A DNA stretch of 64,000 bases from assembly GCF_050908995.1 (NCBI RefSeq), contig NC_135120.1, positions 5,283,433-5,347,432 of the forward strand, given 5' to 3'. Within the stretch, counting starts at the first letter, position 1; each line of letters begins with the position of its first letter. The DNA comes from Andrena cerasifolii (Eukaryota; Arthropoda; Insecta; Hymenoptera; Andrenidae). Both the position numbers and the translations under genes were made by a program. Below the pieces are notes generated by a model. That model searched no databases. It worked only from the letters and a program-made list of their open reading frames with translations, and was not told the origin of the DNA. Shown in pieces: positions 1 through 10,500 of this stretch.

Positions 1-1
1 G

Positions 2-448
2 AAGGTTCTGAGGTGTACGGAAGTTGGGACTGCTTCGAGCAAAGAACCTCTTGTTGTTCACAACGAATCTAAAGACGAAATTTCTAAATCTGTTTCGATG
101 CCAAGTATCAGTACTCCGTGCAGTGGGAATATCTTTGAAGCGATCGAGCCAAAAATTTCGAAGAAATCTTTTAGCAACGTCACGCTGAAGGACGTGAAAT
201 CTGTAATGGAATTCTTGGTTCGCCAAACGGAAAACGTAAAGCTGGAGCATACACGCTGTGTTAAAAAAATCTCGAACCCCACATGTCCGAGGTTTGGTAG
301 TAGAGACATGAAAGGGGGAAGAGTGCAAAGGCAGGGTGAGTTTTCAATGTTCTCAAGAGAAAATTTGCTGCCTCTTGTTTATGGTATCATGTGCTGCATT
401 GTGTTCTGGTGTTTACAGGTTACAATCACCTGCGACATTATCTTGTGA
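2..448 (+). CDS. 3' end of a gene with a hydrophobic C-terminus (partial)
   Basis: The frame is open from base 2, so the protein enters from the left. About 148 codons are visible up to a TGA at 446-448. The N-terminal part is polar and Ser/Lys-rich with no domain I recognise. The last ~30 residues (NLLPLVYGIMCCIVFWCLQ and on) form one hydrophobic segment close to the stop, as in tail-anchored membrane proteins. The last part may instead be an intron: GTGAGT at 336 and a TTTACAG acceptor ending at 418 would delete 83 bp. That would give a different hydrophobic tail (YNHLRHYLVICIFLV) stopping with TAA at 466-468. AATAAA at 585 fits a short 3' UTR. That this is the end of a real + strand gene is fairly secure; its function is unknown. 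Confidence 0.6.
   Translation, partial: KVLRCTEVGTASSKEPLVVHNESKDEISKSVSMPSISTPCSGNIFEAIEPKISKKSFSNVTLKDVKSVMEFLVRQTENVKLEHTRCVKKISNPTCPRFGSRDMKGGRVQRQGEFSMFSRENLLPLVYGIMCCIVFWCLQVTITCDIIL
336..418 (+). other. Candidate terminal intron (possible alternative C-terminus)
   Basis: A near-consensus donor (CAGG/GTGAGT) at 336 is followed by a T-rich tract and TTTACAG ending at 418. The 83-bp length is typical of small insect introns. Splicing keeps a frame open to a TAA at 466-468. Retention keeps another frame open to 448. Both products end in a hydrophobic stretch, so sequence alone does not decide between them. Confidence 0.45.
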
Positions 449-584
449 TTTGTATTTTCCTTGTGTAAAGTTCTGCTGTTTATTTATGTGCTCTATTAGA
501 TTTATATCTTGTCTTATTCATTTGTATTCATAAAAGTCCTGGTGCATTGTTAGCTTTGTATTCCGTGTTCGTACTTTCTTGTTG

Positions 585-590
585 AATAAA
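585..590 (+). terminator. Poly(A) signal AATAAA of the left-edge gene
   Basis: AATAAA lies 117-137 bp after the alternative stop codons of the left-edge gene, followed by GT-rich sequence (GATGTGTGGTTATC). This is the arrangement expected for cleavage and polyadenylation near 605-615. Confidence 0.55.
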
Positions 591-750
591 GATGTGTGGT
601 TATCTGAATTATTCAATGTTTAGATGGAAGGCTGCAATATAAATTTTCTAGGTATACTGTAAATGTATATGTCTATTGTATATAAGTGAGACCCTTTTTA
701 ATTTATTTGCTTTGGTTAATAATTTTGAAATAATATTCCAAGACCTAGAT

Positions 751-986
751 CAGGGTTGACTAACTGGTGGCTCGCGAGCCACCGAGGGTATCTCCGCCTT
801 GCTGCCACGCTGAAAGGCCCCCTCCATACCTCCCAGGCTCTGACGATCGCAGTCAAGAAGAGAAGGAAAGAAGGAGGAATCGACTGCGATCGTCAGAGTT
901 TGGTCGGTATGGAGAGGGGCCGTTCAGCGTGGCAGCAAGGCGGGGGTGCCCCCGGTGGCTCGCGAGCCACCAGTTAGTCAACCCTG
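751..986. mobile_element. hAT-type foldback MITE
   Basis: A 236-bp element made of two ~105-bp arms around a short purine-rich spacer. The termini are CAGGGTTGACTAACTGGTGG and its complement. A perfect 8-bp duplication, ACCTAGAT, flanks it at 743-750 and 987-994. The CAGGG terminus and 8-bp duplication are hallmarks of the hAT superfamily. It encodes no transposase; the short ORFs in it are palindrome shadows. Confidence 0.85.
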
Positions 987-1064
987 ACCTAGATACACAT
1001 ATTTAGATTAATTTGAGAACGATCAGTAATATTGAAATTGTTAGGTGAATCTCATAACCAGTTA

Positions 1065-1791
1065 GGGGGAGAAGCCCGTATAAACTGCTTATTTTTGTAT
1101 CAATTTTTAGGATTTTTTTGCAAAGATACTAATGCGCTAATCCTTTCGGAACTTTAAAGGTATTTTATTTAACATTATAACAAGTAAAAAAATGTTTATG
1201 ACAGTAAAATTATAATAAATACAAAAGAAATAGAGCAATATCTGAAATAGGTTTTTTTCGAGATGCAAAACGGCGCCGGTTACAGCCACTCTGGTAGTTA
1301 TGTGAAACAGACCAATATTTTTTTTTCAATTTATGTGCCAATTGCAAGAATGTGAACCACAAATGGTGTAAAAAAATTGCATATTTTAAAAATGGCCGAA
1401 TTTCAAATAATTAGGTGTGATTTTCGCAAAAAATTTGATTTGTTTAAAAACAGTGGTTAAAATTAATAATTTGGTTAAACCTCGTAGTTCATATTCTCAG
1501 GAATATTATAAACTAAAAGTGTGCAAAATTTGAAGCTGATTGGTCAAATAGTCTTTGAGTTATCCCCGGCGCCAATTTTGAAAACGTGGTTTCGAGAAAA
1601 ACGCGCTTAAAATGCGTTTTAGGTACCTATGCTCGGCGATTGGATGCGCGCTGACTCACCAGGCTATAGTATCGATACGGAGTTGAATTTTGGCCTATAA
1701 CTTTAAGAATATATTTTTTAAATGTTTTAGAAGCGATTTATGAAAAAAAAATTGTTTCTATTTTTCGTTTGATTTATACGGTCTTTTCCCC
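1065..1791. mobile_element. Non-autonomous TIR element flanked by TTA
   Basis: The ends GGGGAGAAGCCCGTATAAA and a complementary GGTCTTTTCCCC face each other over 727 bp, with TTA on both outer sides (1062-1064, 1792-1794). The interior is AT-rich and includes a CGAGAAAAACGCGCTTAAA motif also seen in the element at 16033. No ORF is evident. A 3-bp TTA duplication fits PIF/Harbinger, but the superfamily is an inference. Confidence 0.5.
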
Positions 1792-2740
1792 TTACTTAAG
1801 CCTTAAGCAAATACACTTTGCAATTTTATCTTCGTAGACAAAGTTTACGTGACATTGTATTGGAGTGATTGGTAACTGATAAAAATTTAATGCAGCGACT
1901 AGAAGATTGGATCGATAGAATATGGATGTTTATTCAAACTTATCGTTACAAGATTTCGGAAATATTTTGTACTATTATATAAAACATTTGAATTTTTCTT
2001 CACGCATAATAATATTGTTATAATATTATAATATTAACGTATTTGATGAAAATTGAATATTCTAGTATATTTATAATAATATTCATACATAGTAACATAT
2101 TCTAAGATAACGCGGCTGAGAATAATCTGCAGTTGAAATTTCGACTTATATTTAAAAAAAGAAACGCTTATAAAAGTTTGACCACTTAAATGCAAAAATT
2201 ACCAACAATGAAATAAACTTTTCTAATAAATTAAACCATTTATAACATAATTAAAAATAAGCAAAGCAACATTCAATCGTATCAAAATTCTATAAAAAAA
2301 ACATGTAATTTTTCAGGAAATATTAAAAAATGTAAAATTATCTGACAACTTAGTACGTCAATGTAACGAAAATGGTGATAAATATCTTAACATCCTTGGT
2401 GCATTATTTTCACTCATTGCACGTGCAAATGTACCTATAAGAACTTACGTGTTCTTAGTTATTTTTAGCTTGCCACTATGCTCTTCGATTACGCAATGAC
2501 ACATCTACGGTATGACCTCAACCTTTGTCTAGAAGCGACGCAACATTAAGTAAGATGTTTTTAACTGTGTGTTCGTCATCGACCGAAAAAGGGATAGGTA
2601 TGCACTTCTGTGACTGTGAATTGCGATGAGTCAGTACACGCGTTCGGTGCACATTCAATCGGATGAAGTTTTGTACGGAATCAAAAATTAGAATGTGCTA
2701 CAGAGTGTAAATAAATTATTTGTCGTGGCTTTCAGAGATG
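1792..2740. other. AT-rich spacer without recognised features
   Basis: I see no coding exon, splice pattern or clear terminal repeat here. The sequence is AT-rich with short TA and AAT runs, for example around 2000-2060. It lies between the left-edge gene and the downstream side of the transglutaminase gene. Confidence 0.5.
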
Positions 2741-4226
2741 TATCTACACATCTGGATCGGGGACATTTGTTAAAAAATCCGCCTGCAAAATTGTTTATAG
2801 CATTCAATACTAATGTCAAATTTTGTTTTAAAATGTCGTAAATGAACCATTTGGCCAGGAAACATTGTTAAAAATTTCACAACGATTTGATTGTGTAAAG
2901 TTGTACAACTACACGTACGTAGAAGAGGTGCCCAGATGGGAGCCGAATACCTACTTGCGTTTCGGGATCCGGGTCAGAACCGAACGCGGAGCTGTTACGT
3001 TGCTAACCACAGCCAGGGTTGTCAGAAAAGCACCTCATATGATGTAGTAGGTAGTAGTAGAGGGGCAACAGATATTGCAAGTAGAATCCGTGTCGTGGTA
3101 GGGAGTATTGGAGGGGGAATCCTCGTATGTATAGAGCTATAGGTATATGTATATGTATACTAATACGACTTGTGCACAGCATGTGAGGATTTCCCCTCTA
3201 CTACTCCCTACTACGCCACTGACAAGGAGAGTATCCCAGGTGTCCGCCTCCGATTACTTTGAATTTTCGATATATTTTGGCGGACCGAAAAATAAGATAT
3301 ACGTGTTTTTTTATAGCGGCCCGTTTTCATATTTATGGGGTGAAACCACCCCTCAAAGTTATAAGATTTTCAGATCTCCAATGGGGAAGATGACGCAAGA
3401 CTCGACGTAGAGGGCGCCACTAGCGCATGTACTACGGTTTTGCCTGAGTGCGCCTGTGTGAATGGTTTGCGCGCGAATTTTTCATTTGTGGAATGTATGA
3501 AGTGGGTAGTTACATATTGTTTTACACGTGTGCTGGTGGCGTCACGGGTGGGAAAAAGTTGCAGTAATCTTGCTCATTGCTTTGGTTCTTGGATATGTTT
3601 TAGAGTACCGAAAAATAAGAAACAGGTGCCTTTTTATTTTGGTCTGTTTACATGTTTAGGGGGTGAAACCATCCCTCAAATTTCATGAGAACAGGTGGTG
3701 CCCACCTCCGATTGCTTTGGTTTTTGGCTAAAACAATCGGAGACGAAAGCTGAAAAATCTTATAATTTTCAGGGGTGGTTTCACCCCCCCCCCAAACATG
3801 CAAACAAGCCAAATTAAAAAGATACCTGTTTTTTTATTTTTCAGTCCTCTAAAACATATCCAAAAATCAAAGTAATTGGAGGCGGACACTTCGGATACTC
3901 TCCTTGTGAGTGAGTTCCTTGTACCAATAACTGTTCTCCATCTGTTACTCCCAACGGCAAGGCTGCCCTTTAGGGTGCAAATACATCCTCAAGTTCTGGG
4001 ACCCGGGCAACAGCCAAGGGCTGTAAAGGTGTGTTATCTTGGTAACCGTTGCGTGGGTTTTGGAAGAACTGCAAGGGTTTGTGTGCGCGCATACGCGTGA
4101 AGCCCAGCCATATAAACTCGTGGTTCGAGCCAGCTTTGTGAAATCTTTAACAATGTTTCCTGGCCAAAGGGTTGGTTTACGACATTTTAAAATAAAAGTT
4201 TACCGATCCAGATGTATAGATTCAGC
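2741..4226. mobile_element. Composite inverted-repeat element with nested foldback
   Basis: Outer arms at about 2741-2890 and 4130-4226 are inverted copies sharing ACATCTGGATCGG, TTTTAAAATGTCGTAAA and TTGGCCAGGAAACATTGTTA. An inner pair, about 3222-3375 and 3760-3906, shares GGAGAGTATCC, GTCCGCCTCCGATTACTTTG and GGTGGTTTCACCCC in opposite orientation. This looks like one foldback inserted in another. It ends only ~65 bp beyond the transglutaminase stop codon, so it may lie in that gene's 3' UTR. No transposase was seen. Confidence 0.5.
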
Positions 4227-4289
4227 ACTGAAAGCCTGAACAAATAATTTCTTTACACCCAGTACAATCCTGATGGTTTCCGAAGATTT

Positions 4290-4577
4290 TCACTCATCCT
4301 CATCAAGGACGTCGATGGCAGCAGATCCTGTAATGTCCACCAGCTGCTTCGAGGTAAAAGTGGCAATGATCTTCTGTTGTCCAGACTTTTGTGGGACTAA
4401 TTGATGTTCCACGTAGACCTCCTCTTCTGGTTCGACGTCCCTGAACATCAACGTCTTGTTCTTTGAAAGTCCTGGCCCGGCGTAATTGAATCTGCACTCC
4501 GTCAGTGCCCTCTTCAAGGGATTCTTAAAACTGAGCGTGATCGTCGATGGTTTTCCAACCATGGGTTCGTCATCGAT
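4290..4577 (-). CDS. Tg: Transglutaminase exon 7: second beta-barrel and C-terminus
   Basis: Encodes IDDEPMVGKPSTITLSFKNP, the barrel-2 pattern ALTECRFNYAGPGL, then an acidic tail ending DVLDEDE and TGA at 4292-4290. The acceptor is TTTTCTTAG in phase 0 with exon 6. I see no AATAAA on this strand within ~100 bp after the stop. Confidence 0.93.
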   Translation of the reverse strand: MDDEPMVGKPSTITLSFKNPLKRALTECRFNYAGPGLSKNKTLMFRDVEPEEEVYVEHQLVPQKSGQQKIIATFTSKQLVDITGSAAIDVLDEDE

Positions 4578-7500
4578 CTAAGAAAATGTTTCATTTTAAC
4601 CATCGCACTGTGTTTTTAAAGGCACGCGTTTATGTAATTTATTTAACAGTAGTTTCAACTGATGAATAGTCAATTTAAATTAATTTTGTTCCTTTTATTA
4701 AAATGGATTTATTGAATTTCAAATTTGAAACATAGAAAAGAGATTGAAAGTTTAAGAAAATAAAATGAAGAAAACGAAAACTGAATATAAGGCCTATTAA
4801 AATTCATATTTATTTCTGAAGTAACAAATCAACTATAACTCAAAATGGAATCGTACAAAACCACGTTTGTAAAGCCTTGTCTCCTTGCTGTAGTGCCAGT
4901 CTATGATTTTACCTTGATCACGATGTTTGGTTTTAGGACCTGGAAGTCATCCTCGTCGGCCCAGGTTTGCCTGGTTTCCTTCACCGTGGTAATGCAGTAC
5001 AGCTTCATAATACAGTATTCCACCAGCTTATCCAAATAATCATCTACCGTTACTGTGAGCCTCAACTGTTCGGCTGCATCAAATTAATTAAAACGTGATT
5101 AAGATATGGAAGTTTATAGGAATACTAAAGTCCATTTCATATATATTGGCCGGTGAGTTCGGTTTCGCGAGCAGCGCGCGAGGAGAAATCAGCCACCACC
5201 ACCTGACGATCGTGGATTGGCAGTTGAAGTTGCTGGGCCCCCAAAGGGTATGGTGGGGTAACGGGTTTATTCTTAGCGTAGTAGTTGTGTGCGCTATGAA
5301 GATATGCGTAAACCAACACGAGATGAAACTATCGAGAAAGAATCAATGTTCTAACCAATCAGCTCCTGAATTTTTTCAGACCTAACGCACACCTATTCTG
5401 ATGTATGTATTTCTACGTTAAGAACTCGATTTGGCCTACACGTTAGGAGCTTGGCGGTATCCCCACCGCATTTGACTCGCTCCTGTTCTGCGAAGGCGAG
5501 AGTGAGATGGAACGAGAACAAGAAAGAAACAAGAAAGTGGAGGTGATGCTTCGCTGCGTGTTTTGGGATCTGACATGGGGGCGGAGCCTAACCAAGATGG
5601 CGCCGATATGTGTACAAGATTAATGCGTTGTATATGCGGTAATGTAGTTTTTTGCGAAAATGTTCCTTTCTATGTAAAGTAGTTGTGATTGGGCAGGTTC
5701 AAATCCTGTTCAGCGAAATTTTTGCAACGGCATGAGAACAGGCAGGGATTGATGTGTACCCATCGAGCGCTTCTACTTTTCGCCACCAGATGTCATGGTG
5801 ACGAATGTCAGATCCCAATACGTATCTCACGGGCACCGAATCCCCACCGCGCGACGAGCAGGCCTAGCTCGAGAGAGAGTGAGAACGTTGAGAAAAGGAG
5901 CACCGAGCAGGCAAGTGGTGTGGTGGGAGAATACCCCTCACGAAACTCACCGGCCAATATATCTGAACACGACATTAGGCTACTCGAGACGCAACACAGT
6001 GCGATGAGTGTCTGTTTTCCGCCATGATGGCGGAATCTCCCAGCCGTGCGGCTAAAGTCCATTTCATATATATTGGCCGGTGAGCTTCGTGAGGGGTATT
6101 CTCCCACCACACCGCTTGCCTGCCTCGGTGCTCCTTTACTCTACGTTCTCGCTTTCTCTCGGGCTACGCCTACTCGTCGCGCGGTGAGAATTGGTGTCCG
6201 TGAGGTACGTACATATGCAGCGAAGCATCCCCACCACTTTGAGTACATAGACGGGACACGATTCCGAGCGGTCGTTTCTCGCTTCTTTCTTACCGAAGGC
6301 GAGAGCGAGGTGGCACGAGAGCGAGTCAGAGTTCCTCGCGAATAAATACTGTACAGACATTGTAATGCTGAAGATAATTTATATTGAAAAATGTAACAAT
6401 ATTTACATGTAATTGCATAAACATTTTATTGGATGAGAATTTATTCGACGAATGAAGATAATTTTTTACTGGATGAGAATTTATTCGACGAATAAAGGTA
6501 ACTTTTTTATCCGACGAGAATTTATTTGACGAATAACGATAATTTTTTATTCGAAGGTTTTATTCGAATAAATGCGTCGAATAATTTTTTAACTTTCGTC
6601 AGCGTCGAAACTTGGTGAGTCACCAAGACCCCAAGTCGCCGTCGCCGGTCCTTATGTTCGGCGCTCGCCACTCGGCCGGACTCGACCTTCGGCGACTCGA
6701 ATAAACACGCTCAACGAAAGTTATTCGTGGCTTTATTCGAGGGCTTCGCAAAGATAAATGCTGCGGATGAAAAATTTATTCGACGCATTTATTCGAATAA
6801 AACCTTAAAATAAAAAATTATCGTTATTTGTCGAATAAAACCTTCGAATAAAAAATGATCGTTATTTGTCGAATAAATTCTCATCGAATAAAAAGTTATC
6901 CTTGTTCGTCGAATAAATTCATCATCCAATAAAAAAATTATCTTCATTCATCGAATAAATTCTCATCCAATAAAAAAATTATCTTCATTCATCGAATAAA
7001 TTCTCATCCAAAAAAAAATTATCTTTATTCGTTGAATAAATTCTCATCGAATACAATTACTTATTCGTTGCTCTTCGAATAAATGTAACTTCGATTATTC
7101 GAGTCTCGAATAACGAATACAAATTATTTATTTTTTATTCGTTATTTGAGATTTTTATTTAGATAAACTTTTGCCCAACTCTGGAGCGTACGATGTACGT
7201 GAACGACGAAGCGAGACAAAGTATCATGCTTTATCTCTTTCGTAGTCGACGGCAACTACGTGTGACTCTTTTGTCCGCTCTCGCTCGTTTTCGGATTCTC
7301 TCACTCTTGACCAAAGAATTCCAAGAAATTGTGGGGATAGTCGCCGGGCTCCTAACCAGGGATCGGCGGATTCCAGCTACCACAAGAGCGGTGGTTATGT
7401 CTGCGTGACTGACGCAGGCGCAGTTCACGCAACATTACCACCGCTCCTGTAGGTGTCTCCCCCTCCAACAGCGGTAGCTGAAGTCCGCCGGTGCCTGCAC

Positions 7501-10500
7501 ACAATTACTACGCTAAGAATAAACAACAGCCACACGGCTTCGTTCAGGCGGAGTCGAGCAGCGTTCTCGTTACCCCACCATACCCTTTGGGGGGCCCAGC
7601 AACTTCAACTGCCAATCCACGATCGTCAGGTGGTGGTGGTTGATTTCTCCTTGCGCGCTGCTCGCGAAACCAAACACACCGGCCAATATATATGAAATGG
7701 ACTTTAGCGCGGGAGCTCCAGCGGAAGGCTGATTTGCCGGGCTTTTTGTTAATATCTCGAAAACAAAAACCCAGATCCCAAAACGGTTAAGGACTTTTCA
7801 ATTTTTTTTTGCATCGGGATATTGCAAGCTCCGGGATGTCCCTCAATTCTGGGACACCCTGTATGTCCCCGTTAATGTTTAAAAAATAGTCCTCGACAAT
7901 AAAAATTGCAATTTTTTTCGCCTTCGCAAATAAAATGTGTTCAATAAGGATATAATCTTTCAAAATTTGAAGAAATTTTTTTTCTCCAGTTTTTCGGACT
8001 TTTTCGAAAACCGCTTGTCGCACGGGAAAATGGAATGCAACATAAAACATGCTCCTTGTCTGGATCTACAACTTTTGTTTGACATATGTTTTATGTAATC
8101 AATAACTTAGAGGATATTATATAAATTCGACATTGTGAGCTGTTAAATAAATATTTAAATGTTCAAGAGCCCAGAAGCACCTTTTCCCGTTACCCGATCG
8201 AGCTCAAACTTTACACAGATTTTTTTTTATTATTTGGAAGAACTGGGGCTCGTCCGGGATGGGGGGAGCACCGATTGTCACACGAAGCCGAGAGATGGCG
8301 TTTAAGGTCGTTGTCTGCGACGCGAAAAATAAGAGATACGCCGAAGTTGTGCGACAGTGACACTCGAGGACGAATGTCGTCGCAAAAGGGCCGAGTGTGG
8401 GGATCAGGAACCTCCATTCCATAAGAGGGGGGTCTGGACTGAGGGACCACGGTAGGCGGATCGGCGGGCTTAAGCTACGCTGATTAAGGGGGAAACACCT
8501 ACGGGAGCGGTGGTTATGTGTGCATGAACTGCGCCTGCGTCAGTCACGCGCTTATTACCACCGCTCCTGTAGGTGTTTCCCCCTCCATCAGCGTAGCTTA
8601 AGCCCGCTGATCCCCGGACCACGGAGAGTCGGCGTAGCCGTGGTGGTTAACGCTCTGCTGATCAGTACCCGGCCGGCTCGGGTTCGATTCCCGGTGCCCG
8701 TGGCTCTTTTTTCACCTACTGATTCTTGCACATATGCGTTTTACTAAAAAATGTTGCGGCAGCGTGAGAAGAACCTAACATCGGAAACGTTCCGCGTTAC
8801 TCGTCAATACCATTTTTTAAGCTGTTTCAAATTAAGATCTACATATGTATGATACTCACTAGCATTTGGCTGAAGGACAAAATCGCCGGCTGCTCTCTTC
8901 ACCAAGTTTGCCTTGACTCCTGTATAATAGACGCTACCAGCAGATAAGATGGCTTGAATGGTTCGTGGTTGTTTCGATTTATTCTTTATATTCACTGTCA
9001 CAACAAACGGTTGTCCAATGTTCACGCGTTCGAGGTCCTCAAGATTGAACTCTACGTCCTCTTTCCCTGGCGAAGGCATAGAGTAAAATCTCTTCGCGAC
9101 GTCAGTGCTACGTACAGCTCTGTACAACGTCAAGCGTTCAGCTTCGGTTCCTAGATGTAAAACAATCAGACAGAATAGTAGATAAGACATTATTCAGAAT
9201 ACCTGAAGATTTGTAGATGATATAATATGTATAGGTTTTCAGGTCAAATATTTAGAGTAGACAAGTTAGTTTAGAGTTAATGAATAAAACATGATTGATA
9301 CAAAAGAACATGAGTAATTGAGCAGTGAACAAACTGACCAATAAAGAACAAAATAACGAGGAAGAAATGTTACTTAAAATGTGTGAACTAACTAAAAATA
9401 AGTGAAGATATTACGTTGATGAAATGCAAGCCAAAGTGGTAAGTAAAGATGAATATGTAGGAATTACTTGCATCTACATTTATGGAAACAGAATAAAAAG
9501 TAAATCACATGATAATTTATGAAACCCTGAAGTATCACTGAGTACTTAGTGAAATTTGATTAATGCATATTTACCTTCTTTCGCTTTGTACAATGACGTT
9601 ATATCTTCTCTATCTCTGTCACCATTGGGATCAAAGATCCAAGGAGCTTTCGTCAGGATCATGCGACCAATGCTGTTGGTAAAAATGATGATTTAAATTT
9701 TCATTCAACGAGGTAACAATCTGACAAAATACACTTCACGCGTTCCTAATGAACAAACGTATCGTAGGTCAAGAAGTGCCAAACGTAGTATTGCAGTTTG
9801 AAATGATGGAAACCCCAAGCGATTATCATTGCAATAATGAATTTTAAAGAATCGATGACTCACAAAGCAGATAAAACGTGCGCGCGCGAATTTACTGTGT
9901 TTCTTTTGCAATTAACAGCTTTTTCCACTAACGGTAATGTCTTCAAGCAATACCTCAGTAATTCATTCTACAAGTCTGGCTTGTATTTGATCAAATACCT
10001 GGACTGCGTACATATGTACAAGGTACTTTAAATTTATGTGGAAGATTTCCAAAGAAGTAGGTATATGTATATTCTGCAAAGAATATGTGACCGTATGAAA
10101 GAACGTTACTCTACATTTTCGACTTATTTCTTCATGTAGAAACACCCCCTTCAGATTGCACCACCAGTTTGAAGAAACCCTGTATACAGATAGTAGAAAA
10201 TGAAATGGGTCATTCTACGTGACAAAATAAGATGAAAATGAAGAGTAACGAAATTGTGGTAGAGAGTTTGTTCTTTAGTTATTAATGTTTAAAAATTCGA
10301 CTGAGAAATGCCTGAAGAACGATCATTCGACGACCAGCCAATCGCGTTGCATAGGTCAGTAAAGGTCGATTTAAGGTCGGTGTATACAGCCACCGAGCCG
10401 AGGACGAGCCCGGGTCGAGCCTGTGGTGAGCGGCCAACGAGCGCTAATTGAGTATCCACTGAATCTCCACCCAGCGAACATGAAACATGTCAGCCTAGCT

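Noticed and set aside
8620..8705. A functional tRNA gene
   Set aside because: The B box and acceptor stem are present, but the D and anticodon arms do not fold normally and the locus is embedded in repeats.
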